Shown: piece after piece, positions 17,805 through 27,192 of the stretch | Numbering within the stretch: the stretch's first letter is position 1 | Layout: every line of letters begins with the position of its first letter | Assembly: GCF_019857185.1 (NCBI RefSeq) | Contig: NZ_JAHWXP010000004.1 | Location: forward strand, 212,441 to 276,440 | Length of the DNA stretch: 64,000 bases | Reading direction: 5' to 3' | Source: Alteriqipengyuania abyssalis | GTDB lineage: Bacteria > Pseudomonadota > Alphaproteobacteria > Sphingomonadales > Sphingomonadaceae | Program-made: the position numbers and the translations under genes | The notes under the pieces: model-generated | Seen by the model: only the letters and a program-made list of their open reading frames with translations | What the model was told of the DNA's origin: nothing | Databases searched by the model: none

Positions 17805-20240
17805 TCAGGCGCTTGCAGCGCCCAGCACCTCACCCACCTTGCGTGAGATCTGTTCCACGCTGAATGGCTTCGCGATGAAATACATGTTGTCGATGCTGAT
17901 CTCGTTGCGCAGAGTTTCCTCGGCATAGCCCGACATGAACAGGATCGGGAGGTCGGGCTTCAGCTTGCGGATCGCGCGAGCCATTGCCGGACCGTCCATT
18001 CCCGGCATCACCACGTCGGAGACGACCAGGTCGAAGACGCCGCCATTGGCGATCTCGGCGAGGCCGTCCTCTCCATCGGGCTGGGCGGTGACGGTGAAGC
18101 CCGCGCGGACCAGCGCGCGCTCGGCCACCGCGCGGACCATATCCTCGTCCTCGACCAGCAGCACGCGCCCACCGCCGGACCAGCGCCGCGCTGGCTCGTC
18201 GGGATCGGCGCGGCGCTCTTCCGCAGTGGGCGCGCCGTGGTGCACCGGCAAATAGACAGTGAAGGCGGCCCCGGAGCCCAGTCCATCGCGAGGGCCCACG
18301 TTCTCGGCATAGATATAGCCGCCCGACTGGCGGATGATGCCGTAGACGGTCGACAGGCCCAGCCCGGTGCCCTTGCCCAGCTCCTTGGTGGTGAAAAAGG
18401 GATCGAAGATCTTGCCCATCACCGCGGCCGGGACCCCGCCCCCGGTGTCGCGCACGATCAGCGCGGTGTAGTCACCGGGCGGCATGTCGGGGCCGAGGCT
18501 GCGCGTTTCCTTGAGCGAGACCTTGCGGGTCGACATCACCAATGTGCCCGTTCCGTCGCCCTGCGCGGCAATCGCATCGCGCGCGTTGACCGCCAGGTTC
18601 ACGATCACCTGTTCGAGCTGCCCCGGATCGGCGCGGACCGGACCAAGATCGCGATCGTGCCGCACGCGCAGCTCGATCTTCTCCCCCAGCAGGCGCTTGA
18701 GCAGCTGGCTGACCTCGGAGATGACGTCGGGCAGTTGCAGCACCTCGGGGCGCAGCGTCTGCTGGCGGCTGAACGCAAGCAGTTGCCTGGTAAGGCTGGC
18801 CGCACGATTGGAATTGGCGCGAATCTGCTGAATGTCGTCGTAATCGCTGTCGCCCGGCATGTGGCGCAGCAGCATCAGGTCGCAATAGCCGATGATCGCG
18901 GTCAGCACGTTGTTGAAATCGTGCGCCACGCCGCCCGCCAACTGGCCGATCGCCTGCATCTTGCTCGCCTGCGCGATTTGCCGCTTGAGCTCGGTTTCTT
19001 CCTTCGAATCGACCAGCGACAGCAGTACGGCGGGTTCGCCCAGCCCGCGCACGCTGGCGAGACCCAGCGAGACCGGCTCACCCGGCGCGGTTTCGAGCCG
19101 CACCGCAACGTCGCCGCTCGCCACCCCGCCCTTGCCGAAACGGCGCACCGCGTCGGAGATCGCACCTTTGTCCTCGCGCACGACCAGGTCGGAGGGGAAG
19201 GTCGGCAGGCCCTTTTCTGTCCGTCCGACCGCGCGCAGGAAAGACGGGTTGGCGAACAGGAAGCGTCCGTCGCGATCGGTCATCGCCAGGCCCAGCGGCA
19301 GGGCCTCGATCAGCGACTCCACCTTGGGCGCGGTATCGGCGGAGACATGCTCGGCAAGAGCGACATGCGCCTCGACCAGCAGCATCAGCGAAGGCGCATC
19401 CTGCGGGTTGGCGGCCCATTCATCGTCGATATCGTTGAGTGGCACGTGGATCAGCTGGAAGGGCTCGCCCTCCCGGCCCGCGCGGGCAAAATATATCCGC
19501 TCGCGCTCGTCGAGCCGGAGGAAATCGGCGAATTCACGGCCGACCAGCGTGGCCGAAGGGTCGCCCGCAGCGCGCTCTGCAAATGCAGGCGAGGCTGCGC
19601 GTACGGTGCCTTCGGCGGTAACCAGCGCGGCCACCACCCCCGCGCGGCCAAGCATCCTGCCCAGCGCGCCTGTGACCAGCTGCGATATGTCGCTGGCAAG
19701 ATCTTCGCTCGATTCGGGACGGAAGCGCCAGACAAGGTGATCCTCGCCCCGCCCCGCCCGCTGCGCCTCGACCTCCCAGCGCACATCGTCCTTGCCCAGC
19801 GAGAGGTGCGCCGCGTGCGCGCGCCCTTCGCGCCAGGCCTCGCGCGCGGTTCTGAGCAGTGCTTCGGCGGCAGCCTCCTCGCTCAGGGCGAGATTGGGCG
19901 GAGCCTTCTCGACCCCGAAGCGGGAGGAAAACGACGCGCTCGCGCAGACCAGCCGGTTCGCGCGGTCGGTGATCGCCACCAGCGCACCGGGCTGGTCGAT
20001 CGCGGTGAGCGTCACGCTCCAGTCGGGCGGTGCCAGTTCCACCCGCTCCGCACCTGCGGCCTTGCCTCGCAGAACGATCAGCAGGGTCATCAGCGTCGCG
20101 AGCCCGCCAGCATAGGCGGCGGTCAGGATCGGCAGGTCGCTCAGCAGCCATACCGCCGCAACGCTGACCACCAGCGCGAGCAGCAGGACCAGCCAGCCGA
20201 GCGGGGTTCCCCCGGCGCCAGGCTGAGCGAATGGCTTCAC
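17805..20240 (-). CDS. cckA: Hybrid histidine kinase CckA
   Basis: An 811-residue hybrid kinase. Two N-terminal transmembrane helices (about 14-34 and 38-57) are followed by PAS-like regions (about 75-170 and 310-410). The HisKA domain carries phospho-His440 in GGVAHDFNNVLTAIIGYCD, then come an HATPase domain (N-box VNLAVNARDAI, G-boxes RDTGGGVP and KGTGLGLS) and a receiver domain with Asp742 (VVSDVVMPGMDG) and Lys791. The layout and the H-box are those of CckA, which controls CtrA and CpdR through ChpT. It begins at a GTG that overlaps the stop of the DUF2062 gene (GTGA), so the two are translationally coupled. Confidence 0.93.
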   Translation of the reverse strand: MKPFAQPGAGGTPLGWLVLLLALVVSVAAVWLLSDLPILTAAYAGGLATLMTLLIVLRGKAAGAERVELAPPDWSVTLTAIDQPGALVAITDRANRLVCASASFSSRFGVEKAPPNLALSEEAAAEALLRTAREAWREGRAHAAHLSLGKDDVRWEVEAQRAGRGEDHLVWRFRPESSEDLASDISQLVTGALGRMLGRAGVVAALVTAEGTVRAASPAFAERAAGDPSATLVGREFADFLRLDERERIYFARAGREGEPFQLIHVPLNDIDDEWAANPQDAPSLMLLVEAHVALAEHVSADTAPKVESLIEALPLGLAMTDRDGRFLFANPSFLRAVGRTEKGLPTFPSDLVVREDKGAISDAVRRFGKGGVASGDVAVRLETAPGEPVSLGLASVRGLGEPAVLLSLVDSKEETELKRQIAQASKMQAIGQLAGGVAHDFNNVLTAIIGYCDLMLLRHMPGDSDYDDIQQIRANSNRAASLTRQLLAFSRQQTLRPEVLQLPDVISEVSQLLKRLLGEKIELRVRHDRDLGPVRADPGQLEQVIVNLAVNARDAIAAQGDGTGTLVMSTRKVSLKETRSLGPDMPPGDYTALIVRDTGGGVPAAVMGKIFDPFFTTKELGKGTGLGLSTVYGIIRQSGGYIYAENVGPRDGLGSGAAFTVYLPVHHGAPTAEERRADPDEPARRWSGGGRVLLVEDEDMVRAVAERALVRAGFTVTAQPDGEDGLAEIANGGVFDLVVSDVVMPGMDGPAMARAIRKLKPDLPILFMSGYAEETLRNEISIDNMYFIAKPFSVEQISRKVGEVLGAASA

Positions 20241-20845
20241 GATGGCGTTGCCTGCGATGGCGCGGCGGCCGCTTCGCGGGCGATCGCGCCGCGCTTCAGC
20301 CGTTTCTTGCGCCGCCGGCCCATGGCGGCGCGCCATATCCACTTGGTCAGGAGATAACCGATCGGGGGGAACAGCGCCGCGAAGAGGAAGAAGCCGAACA
20401 CGGTCGCGCCCGCCGCCTCGAACAGGCCGCCAAGCGTCATCAACCCGTCCTGCGGCAACAGCACGTTGCCGCCATCGGGGATGATGGTCAGCACCTTGTG
20501 GCCGACCCGGTTGGCTGCCCACAGCCAGAACGGAAAGGTCAGCGGATTGGTCACCAGCGTGGTCGCGCTGGCGATCGGCACATTGGCGCGCACGGTGAAG
20601 GCGAGTACCAAGGCGAGGAAAATCTGGCCGAACGGAATCACGAACCCTGCGAACAGGCCGAGCGCGACGCCGCGCGGCACGTTGCGGCGGGTGAAGCGCC
20701 ATAGTTCGGGGCTGAGGAAACGGTGTGCGATAGGCCGCAAGACACGGCTTTCGGCCAGCTTTTCCCGGTCGGTATATCGACGCAGGTAGCTCCACGTTGC
20801 CGAACGTGCGGACGGCTTGTGAAGGCTATCTGATGGCTGGATCAT
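20237..20845 (-). CDS. DUF2062 membrane protein upstream of cckA
   Basis: A 202-residue protein with the DUF2062 pattern: FTRRNVPRGVALGLFAGFVIPFGQ, then VRANVPIASATTLVTNPLTFPFW, and two to three further hydrophobic segments. The C-terminus is very basic (RRRKKRLKRG) and probably cytoplasmic. Function is unknown, although the family is widespread next to cell-envelope or signalling genes. It shares four bases (GTGA) with cckA, so both are likely made from one mRNA starting in the 164-base gap before smpB. Confidence 0.85.
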   Translation of the reverse strand: MIQPSDSLHKPSARSATWSYLRRYTDREKLAESRVLRPIAHRFLSPELWRFTRRNVPRGVALGLFAGFVIPFGQIFLALVLAFTVRANVPIASATTLVTNPLTFPFWLWAANRVGHKVLTIIPDGGNVLLPQDGLMTLGGLFEAAGATVFGFFLFAALFPPIGYLLTKWIWRAAMGRRRKKRLKRGAIAREAAAAPSQATPS

Positions 20846-21009
20846 AATGCTCGTTCGATAGTGGTGTCGGCCATGCCGAAGGGCAAGCCGGAGGTCGTCG
20901 TTTTACCCCATAGTAGAGGCGCAGGAGCACTAGCCGAAACGGGGTGGCTGGTTCATTAATCAAGCGGCCCGGATCGTCGCAAAATCCGCCCTTCCCAGCG
21001 CACCTGAAA

Positions 21010-21492
21010 CTATCCCCGGTCGCGCAGGATTCGTGCCTTGTCGCGCTGCCAGTCGCGATCCTTGATGTAGTCGCGCTTGTCCTTGGTCTGGCGGCCCTTG
21101 GCCAGCGCCAGTTCGACCTTCGCCCGACCCTGCCCGTTGAAATACATCGACAGGGGCACAAGCGTCATTCCCTTGCGCTCAACCGCACCTAGCAGCTTCT
21201 CGATCTCCCTTTCGTGGAGCAGCAGCTTGCGCGGGCGCTTGGGCTCGTGGTTCAGGCGGTTGCCGTGGGTGTATTCGGGGATGTTGGCATTGATCAGCCA
21301 TGCCTCCCCATCGCGCACCTCGGCGTAGGATTCGGCGATCGTCGCCTCGCCCGAGCGGAGCGATTTGACCTCGGTCCCCTGCAGCGCGATCCCTGCCTCG
21401 AACTTTTCCTCGACCGCATAGTCGAACCGCGCGCGCCGGTTCTCGGCGACGGTCTTGCGCTTGTCGAAGGTAGGAGGTTTGGGACGTGCCAT
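21010..21492 (-). CDS. smpB: SsrA-binding protein SmpB
   Basis: A 160-residue SmpB, which binds tmRNA and brings it to stalled ribosomes. Family marks are the OB-fold stretch [47 protein letters not shown], and the basic C-terminal tail that enters the decoding channel ([20 protein letters not shown]). ATG 21492 gives the normal N-terminus; the frame extends further upstream without support. tmRNA itself was not found in this window. Confidence 0.96.
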   Translation of the reverse strand: MARPKPPTFDKRKTVAENRRARFDYAVEEKFEAGIALQGTEVKSLRSGEATIAESYAEVRDGEAWLINANIPEYTHGNRLNHEPKRPRKLLLHEREIEKLLGAVERKGMTLVPLSMYFNGQGRAKVELALAKGRQTKDKRDYIKDRDWQRDKARILRDRG

Positions 21493-21607
21493 AAGGGGCC
21501 GCGATGTAGGGGCACGCGGACGAAAGGGAAAGGGGCCGCGCATGGAGTGGGGATGAAATCGCGCCTGCGCTTGCGCAGCGCGGCCGCAGCGTGGCTATTC
21601 CTGCTTG

Positions 21608-22678
21608 ATGCAATCCAGCGCGCCAGAGCCCTTCCGCATTCACGACCGCGCAATCGCGCCGGGCAGTTCCGAAATCCTGACCATCCCGGTCAGCCAGCAG
21701 GTCACCGGGCTCGACGCATCGCTCGCGCTGAAAGTGCTGCACGGGGCGAAGCCCGGCCCGGCGGTGTTCGTGAGCGCGGCGATCCATGGGGACGAGATTG
21801 TCGGGACCGCGATCATCCAGCGGCTGCTCGACCACCTGATGCCGGGCGCGATGGCGGGCACGCTGATCCTTGCCCCGGCGGTCAATATCTACGGTTTCGC
21901 CTCGCACAGCCGCTACCTGCCCGACCGGCGCGATCTCAACCGCAGCTTCCCGGGTTACGAGAACGGCAGCCTCGCCGCGCAGCTGGCGCATACGTTTCTG
22001 GAGCAGGTGATCGACCGCTGCTCGCTCGGCATCGACCTGCACACCGCCGCAGTCCACCGGTACAATCTGCCGCAGATCCGCATCGCTTCGGGCAGCCCCT
22101 ACCTCACCGAACTGGCGATGGCCTTCGCCCCGCCGATCATTATCGAGAGCCCGCTGCGGCCCGGATCGATGCGCGCGCTCGCGCATGATCGCGAAACGCC
22201 GATGCTGCTACTGGAAGCGGGCGAGGCGCTGCGGTTCGATCGCTATGCGATCAATGTCGGCGTCGGCGGGGTACTGCGCGTGCTGGCGCATATCGGGATG
22301 ATCGAGCTCGACGACGGGCTCGCGGCGGTCAAGGTGCCGACCCGCGCCAACCGCTCAAGCTGGGTGCGCGCACCGCGCGGCGGAGTCTCGCGCCGGGTGC
22401 GCAAGTCGGGCGACGTGGTGCGGCGGGGCGACATGCTGGCGGTGGTCGGCGGCCTGTTCGGCGAGGACGCTCAGGAACTGGTCAGCCCGGTCGACGGCAT
22501 AATCATCGGCCACGCGACCCTGCCGGTGGTCAACCAGGGCGACGCGCTGTTCCATATCGCCGAGGTCGAGACGCTGGATGGCGTCGGTCACGGCGCACGC
22601 AGCATCGCCGATGCGCTGGCAGTCAGCGAACCGCCCCACCCGCCGACCACGCTGCTGGACGAGGACGAGGTGCTTTAG
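21608..22678 (+). CDS. Succinylglutamate desuccinylase/aspartoacylase family protein
   Basis: A 356-residue zinc carboxypeptidase-like enzyme of the AstE/AspA family. Zinc ligands are visible in SAAIHGDEIVG (H and E) and IDLHTAAVHR (H), and the substrate-binding region is RYLPDRRDLNRSFPG. The C-terminal 100 residues form a beta-rich domain with GDVVRRGDMLAVVGG, as in many family members. It deacylates an N-acyl amino acid or related amide; the substrate is not predictable. It is convergent with the membrane-protein gene that follows dapA. Confidence 0.87.
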   Translation: MQSSAPEPFRIHDRAIAPGSSEILTIPVSQQVTGLDASLALKVLHGAKPGPAVFVSAAIHGDEIVGTAIIQRLLDHLMPGAMAGTLILAPAVNIYGFASHSRYLPDRRDLNRSFPGYENGSLAAQLAHTFLEQVIDRCSLGIDLHTAAVHRYNLPQIRIASGSPYLTELAMAFAPPIIIESPLRPGSMRALAHDRETPMLLLEAGEALRFDRYAINVGVGGVLRVLAHIGMIELDDGLAAVKVPTRANRSSWVRAPRGGVSRRVRKSGDVVRRGDMLAVVGGLFGEDAQELVSPVDGIIIGHATLPVVNQGDALFHIAEVETLDGVGHGARSIADALAVSEPPHPPTTLLDEDEVL

Positions 22679-22679
22679 A

Positions 22680-23189
22680 TTAGGACGCCTGGTTCGGAAG
22701 TGCCGGTATCGGGCGAATAAGGCGGGCAAAGAATGCACCAGCGAACCAGCCGCCTAGCGCGGATGAAGGGATGACCAGTAAACCAGATTGGCCAGGCAGC
22801 ATCTCGATCAGCCCAAATCCCGTTGCAACTGTTGGCCAAAGCCCAGAATTTGGATCGTGAAGCGAAAGGTCAGCAAACTTGACTGCATTGCCTGCGCATG
22901 CGTGCACTAGTCCAGCAATCAGGCCAACAACCCGGCATCCTGCTCCAAAGCGTCGCGCGCTCGCGAAGGCAATTCCCAGCAGGACCGTGGTCGGAATCAG
23001 CGCGAGAAATGCGCCCCACAGAAGTATCAATGCCCACGCCAACGGATTTATCAGGTCGATTAGCGCTAACGGGCTTTCGCCTTGCGCGAGATCGTTCAAG
23101 GCGGATAACGCGAAGGTCGTCCAAGTCGTCACGAAAATGGCAACTAGCGCCGACAGAACCAAAAAAATCAAGGCTTCGACATACCTCAC
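22680..23189 (-). CDS. Hypothetical membrane protein coupled to dapA
   Basis: A 169-residue protein with four or so hydrophobic segments (LIFLVLSALVAIFVTTW, WALILLWGAFLALIPTTVLL, VVGLIAGLVHACAG, GLLVIPSSALGGWFAGAFFA). No known family. It begins with a GTG that overlaps the dapA stop codon (GTGA), implying coupled translation. Base composition is lower in GC than its neighbours, which hints at recent acquisition or low constraint. No role in lysine synthesis is implied. Confidence 0.65.
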   Translation of the reverse strand: MRYVEALIFLVLSALVAIFVTTWTTFALSALNDLAQGESPLALIDLINPLAWALILLWGAFLALIPTTVLLGIAFASARRFGAGCRVVGLIAGLVHACAGNAVKFADLSLHDPNSGLWPTVATGFGLIEMLPGQSGLLVIPSSALGGWFAGAFFARLIRPIPALPNQAS

Positions 23190-24067
23190 ACCAGCCCCGC
23201 GTGCTCCAGCGCCTTGTCGACCGCGCGGCGGGCGTGGTCGGAGCAGGCGACCAGCGGGAGGCGGACCTCGTCGGTCATCCAGCTCTGCGTGCGTGACAGC
23301 GCGTACTTGACCGGCGCAGGGCTCGAATCCTCGAACATCGCGTAGTGCAGCGGGTAGAGCCGGTCGTTGAGTTCGCGCGCGCGGACCAGGTCATTGTCGG
23401 CGCAGGCCTTCTGGAATTCGGCGCACAGGGCGGGCGCGACGTTCGCGGTCACCGAAATGCAGCCCGAACCACCCGCCGCGTTGAACGGCAACGCGAGTTC
23501 GTCATTGCCAGACAGCTGGCAGAAATCGCGACTGATGCCCATGCGGTGGTCGGCCACGCGCGAAAGATCCTCGCTCGCGTCCTTGATCGCCACGATCACC
23601 TCGGGGAATTTTTCCGCCAGCTCGCACACGGTCTCCGGCTGGAGATCGGTCACCGTGCGACCCGGCACGTTGTAGAGCACGATCGGCAGGTCGCCATGTT
23701 CGGCCAGATGGCTGAAATGCGCGATCAGCCCCGCCTGGCTCGGCTTGTTGTAATAGGGCGCGACGCACAGCCCCGCGGTGACGCCGGCCTTCTTCGCGAA
23801 CTTGAGATGCAGCAACGCGTTGTTGGTGTCGTTGCTGCCGCAACCCGCGATGATCGGCACGCGGCCCGCCGCCTGCTCCACGCACATCTCGATCACCCGG
23901 TGGTGTTCGGCATTGGACAGCGTAGAGGCTTCGCCGGTGGTGCCGCAGGGCACCAGCGCGGCGCTACCCTGCTCGATCTGCCAGTCGACCAGCGTGCGGA
24001 ACGCCGCCTCGTCGACCTTGCCGTCCCGAAATGGAGTGACGAGCGCGGGGATTGAGCCTGAGAACAT
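23186..24067 (-). CDS. dapA: 4-hydroxy-tetrahydrodipicolinate synthase
   Basis: A 293-residue class I aldolase that condenses pyruvate with aspartate semialdehyde in lysine/diaminopimelate synthesis. Typical motifs are the pyruvate-binding PCGTTGEASTL, the catalytic Tyr in VLYNVPGRT, the Schiff-base lysine in VIVAIKDASEDLSR, and GGSGCISVTANVAP. Full length. It is divergent from the lytic transglycosylase. Confidence 0.95.
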   Translation of the reverse strand: MFSGSIPALVTPFRDGKVDEAAFRTLVDWQIEQGSAALVPCGTTGEASTLSNAEHHRVIEMCVEQAAGRVPIIAGCGSNDTNNALLHLKFAKKAGVTAGLCVAPYYNKPSQAGLIAHFSHLAEHGDLPIVLYNVPGRTVTDLQPETVCELAEKFPEVIVAIKDASEDLSRVADHRMGISRDFCQLSGNDELALPFNAAGGSGCISVTANVAPALCAEFQKACADNDLVRARELNDRLYPLHYAMFEDSSPAPVKYALSRTQSWMTDEVRLPLVACSDHARRAVDKALEHAGLV

Positions 24068-24170
24068 TTGAGTCGCTCCTGCGTTGAGCTTATATGAGGG
24101 GCGAGAAACGGAGCTTTCATCGCCCCATCAATCCCTTCGTTCAGTGCCTGATAAGGAGCCAGCGGCCATA

Positions 24171-26123
24171 ATGTCCAGCATGACCAGACTCCCCTTTTTG
24201 GCGCTTGCGCTAGTTTCCACCACCTCGATCGTCCCACCCGCCTACGCGCAGGATGCGTCGAGCTGGGATCGTGCGCGGGCAGACCTGATCGCGTCCGCCC
24301 CCTCGCAGATGGCGCAGGTCGTCGCGCGGTGGGACTATCTGATCGGCCAGGACAGCCTGCCCTTTACCGATTATGCGAGCTTCCTGCTCGCCTATCCCGA
24401 CTTCCCGCAGGCCGACCGGCTGCGCGCGCGGGCCGAAAACGCGCTCGACGAGAGCGTCGCCAGCCCGGAAAGCCTGGTCGCTTATTTCGACGCGCTGCCC
24501 CCGCTCACCAATGCGGGCAAGGCGCGTTACGCGCTCGCGCTGTCCTCGGTCGGGCGGCCCGAAGCTGCTGCGGTTGCCCGCGAGGCATGGCGCGGCGGCA
24601 GCATGAGCGCGACCAGCGAGCCCTACCTGCTGTCGATCTTCGGCAACCAGTTCTCGCCCGCAGACGACGACGCGCGGATGGACGCGCTGCTGTGGCAGAG
24701 CGCGCTGGAAGCCTCGCAGCGGCAGATCAATCGCGTCTCGCCCGCCAAGCGCGACATGTTCATGGCGCGGCTCGCCCTGATCCAGGGCTACTCGCCCGAA
24801 AGCCAGGGCTTGCCGGTTCCCCCCGATGCCAATCAGGATGCGGGCTACGTCTATAATCTGGCGAAGTATTACCGCGAAAACCGGCAGCTGCCGCAGGCGA
24901 TCACGCTGCTCGCCAGCCGTCCTTCGTTCCAGCGCCCCGCCTTCGACCCGGAAGATTTCGTGGGCGAAGCGCTGCGCGTTGCGCGCGGTGCGGGCTCCGA
25001 CCCGTCCGCGCAGATTGCTGCCAAGGTCGACGATCTGTTCGCGCCGGGCACCGATATCAGCAAGGAAGCCTATCGCCTGCGCGACGACTATACCTCGCTG
25101 ATGTGGCTGGGCGGGACCAACGCCTACTGGAACCTCGGCCAGCCGGGCCGCGCGGCGCCGCTGTTCTACCGCTATGGCGCCGCGGCGCAGACCCCGCAGA
25201 CCCGCTCCAAGGGGTTCTACTGGGCCGGCCTCGCCTCCGAACGTGCGGGCGACCGCAGCGAAGCCAACCGCTATTACGAGATGGCCGCGCGCTATGCCGA
25301 CCGTTTCTACGGCCAGCTGGCGCTCGCCAAGCTGGGCCGCGAAGTCCCGCCGCTCGGCGGAGACAGCGTCGCCCTGCCCACCGCGCAGCAGCGCGCCGAA
25401 TTCGAGAACGCGGCGCTGACCAAGGCAGTGCGCGAAGTGGCCCGCGGCGCTCCGTGGCGCACCGGGATCCAGTTCTACCAGGCGATTTCCGAACAGGCCG
25501 ACACGCCCGAGGAACACGCGCTGGTCGCCGAGCTGGCGCGCGAGACGGGCCGCCGCGATCTGGCGGTCAACGTCGCCGAGGCCGCTGCGGCGGACGGCCA
25601 TCGCGGCTTCGTCAGCCAGGGCTTCCCCACCGTCACCCCGCCGGGCGGCGCGAACTGGACCATGGTTCACGCGATCGCGCGGCAGGAAAGCCAGTTCGCC
25701 GCCAATGCGATCAGCCACGCCGGTGCACGCGGCCTGATGCAGCTGATGCCGGGCACCGCGCGCGAACAGGCGGGCAAGCTGGGCCTTGGCTATGATCGGG
25801 AGAACCTGATCGCGGTCCCGAGCTACAACATGCAGCTGGGCGATGGCTATTTCGCCCGGATGATGAGCTATTATGGCGGGTCCTACCCGCTCGCCATCGC
25901 GGCCTATAACGCGGGCCCGGGCAACGTGAACAAGTGGCTGCGCGCCAATGGCGACCCGCGCGATGGCGGGATCGACTGGGTCACCTGGATCGAGCGGATC
26001 CCGATCTACGAGACCAAGAACTACGTCCAGCGCGTGATCGAGAATGCCGCCGTCTACGAGCAGCTCAATCCCGACCGCGCGCAGTTCGGCAAGCCCAGAA
26101 TGGCGGGTGACTTCCTGCGCTGA
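24171..26123 (+). CDS. Soluble lytic murein transglycosylase (Slt70-like)
   Basis: About 650 residues. A signal peptide (LPFLALALVSTTSIVPPAYA) leads into a long alpha-superhelical domain, then a C-terminal SLT domain. The catalytic Glu is in HAIARQESQFAANAISHAGA, followed by GLMQLMPGTA and PLAIAAYNAGPGNVNKW. It cleaves peptidoglycan in the periplasm to give anhydromuropeptides. The frame opens earlier (24084); ATG 24171 is chosen because it directly precedes the signal peptide and follows AAGGAG. A second ATG at 24180 is also possible. Confidence 0.92.
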   Translation: MSSMTRLPFLALALVSTTSIVPPAYAQDASSWDRARADLIASAPSQMAQVVARWDYLIGQDSLPFTDYASFLLAYPDFPQADRLRARAENALDESVASPESLVAYFDALPPLTNAGKARYALALSSVGRPEAAAVAREAWRGGSMSATSEPYLLSIFGNQFSPADDDARMDALLWQSALEASQRQINRVSPAKRDMFMARLALIQGYSPESQGLPVPPDANQDAGYVYNLAKYYRENRQLPQAITLLASRPSFQRPAFDPEDFVGEALRVARGAGSDPSAQIAAKVDDLFAPGTDISKEAYRLRDDYTSLMWLGGTNAYWNLGQPGRAAPLFYRYGAAAQTPQTRSKGFYWAGLASERAGDRSEANRYYEMAARYADRFYGQLALAKLGREVPPLGGDSVALPTAQQRAEFENAALTKAVREVARGAPWRTGIQFYQAISEQADTPEEHALVAELARETGRRDLAVNVAEAAAADGHRGFVSQGFPTVTPPGGANWTMVHAIARQESQFAANAISHAGARGLMQLMPGTAREQAGKLGLGYDRENLIAVPSYNMQLGDGYFARMMSYYGGSYPLAIAAYNAGPGNVNKWLRANGDPRDGGIDWVTWIERIPIYETKNYVQRVIENAAVYEQLNPDRAQFGKPRMAGDFLR

Positions 26124-26142
26124 GCCGCGCTAGGCTGGGGGC

Positions 26143-26640
26143 ATGAAAGGCGACAATCCGATCACTCCCGCGGGCTATTCCGCGATGAAGGCGCGTTACG
26201 ACCACCTGCTGGGCACCGCCCGGCCCGAAATCGTGGAGATCGTCAGCTGGGCGGCGGGCAATGGCGACCGCTCCGAAAACGGCGACTATCTCTATGGCCG
26301 CAAGAAGATGCGCGAGATCGACCGCGAACTGGCGCATCTTGCCCGGCGGATGAAGGCGGCGCGGGTGATCGACCCCGCCGACCAGCCCAACCGGGACCGC
26401 GTCTTCTTCGGTGCGACCGTGACTCTGGTGGACGAGGACGATCGCGAGAAAGTGCTCACCCTGGTCGGCAACGACGAGGCGGAGGCGAGCGAGGGCCGGA
26501 TCGGCTGGGGCTCGCCCATGGCACGCGCGCTGCGCGGCGCGGAGGTCGGCGATCTACGGATGGTCAAAGGCCCCACGGGCCTGCGCGAATGGGAAGTTCT
26601 CAAGATCTCCTATCCCGAACGCAAGGGCGCAGCGGCGTGA
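26143..26640 (+). CDS. greB: Transcription elongation factor GreB
   Basis: A 165-residue Gre factor. It has the N-terminal coiled coil with the acidic tip GNGDRSENGDYLYGRKKMREID, whose Asp/Glu residues are inserted into the RNA polymerase secondary channel, and the C-terminal FKBP-like domain (FFGATVTLVDED, GWGSPMARALRGAEVGD). YGRKKMREID at the tip marks GreB rather than GreA. It promotes cleavage of backtracked transcripts. Its stop overlaps the GTG of the next gene. Confidence 0.93.
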   Translation: MKGDNPITPAGYSAMKARYDHLLGTARPEIVEIVSWAAGNGDRSENGDYLYGRKKMREIDRELAHLARRMKAARVIDPADQPNRDRVFFGATVTLVDEDDREKVLTLVGNDEAEASEGRIGWGSPMARALRGAEVGDLRMVKGPTGLREWEVLKISYPERKGAAA

Positions 26641-27125
26641 AGCGCGCAATCATTCTGCTGGGAACTCTAGCAATACTGGCCAGCCCGGCGCTCGCCCGCT
26701 CCTCGCTTGGCGTGTTCGACGACTGGGGCGCCTTTCGCGATCCGCGCCTGCCGCGCTGCTATGCGATCTCCAAGGCGGATCGGAGCCGGGGCGCACGCGA
26801 GTTCGAGCCTTATGCGACCATCGGCACCTGGCCCAACCGCAAGGTCCGCAATCAGGTGCATGTGCGTCTGTCGCGCCGCCTGGCAAGCGATCCCTCGGTC
26901 ACCTTGCGCGTCGGCGGAGAGAGCTATCGCCTGACCGCTGGAGAAGCGGACGCTTGGGCGCAGGACAGGCGGATGGACGCAGCCATCGTCGCCGCCATGC
27001 GATCGGGCACCCGGATGAGTGTGTCCGCCACAGACCGCGGCGGGAACCGCTTCACCGATCGCTACAGCCTGTCCGGCGTCGCCACCGCGATCGACGCGGC
27101 GACCATCGCCTGCGCGCGCGACTAG
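26637..27125 (+). CDS. Exported protein resembling IalB family
   Basis: A 162-residue protein that starts with a GTG overlapping the greB stop (GTGA). A clear signal peptide (VKRAIILLGTLAILASPALA) precedes a soluble domain with GVFDDWGAFRDPRLPRCYAI near the front and RYSLSGVATAIDAATIACAR at the end. This resembles the invasion-associated locus B family in layout (a W and C pair near the N-terminus and an F/YSLSG...A..A..AC end), but identity is weak and the assignment is tentative. Periplasmic location is likely. Confidence 0.72.
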   Translation: MKRAIILLGTLAILASPALARSSLGVFDDWGAFRDPRLPRCYAISKADRSRGAREFEPYATIGTWPNRKVRNQVHVRLSRRLASDPSVTLRVGGESYRLTAGEADAWAQDRRMDAAIVAAMRSGTRMSVSATDRGGNRFTDRYSLSGVATAIDAATIACARD

Positions 27126-27134
27126 CCCAACAAG

Positions 27135-27170
27135 AAAGGGCGCGGCCCGCCAAGGCCACGCCCTCCCTTT
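27135..27170. terminator. Bidirectional terminator between convergent genes
   Basis: An imperfect hairpin (GGGCG, one mismatch, GGCC, six-base loop, GGCC, CGCCC) is flanked by AAA on one side and TTT on the other. It lies between the IalB-like gene and the convergent outer-membrane protein gene and can act on both strands. Confidence 0.65.
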
Positions 27171-27192
27171 GAGATCGTAAGATCAGGTGCGC

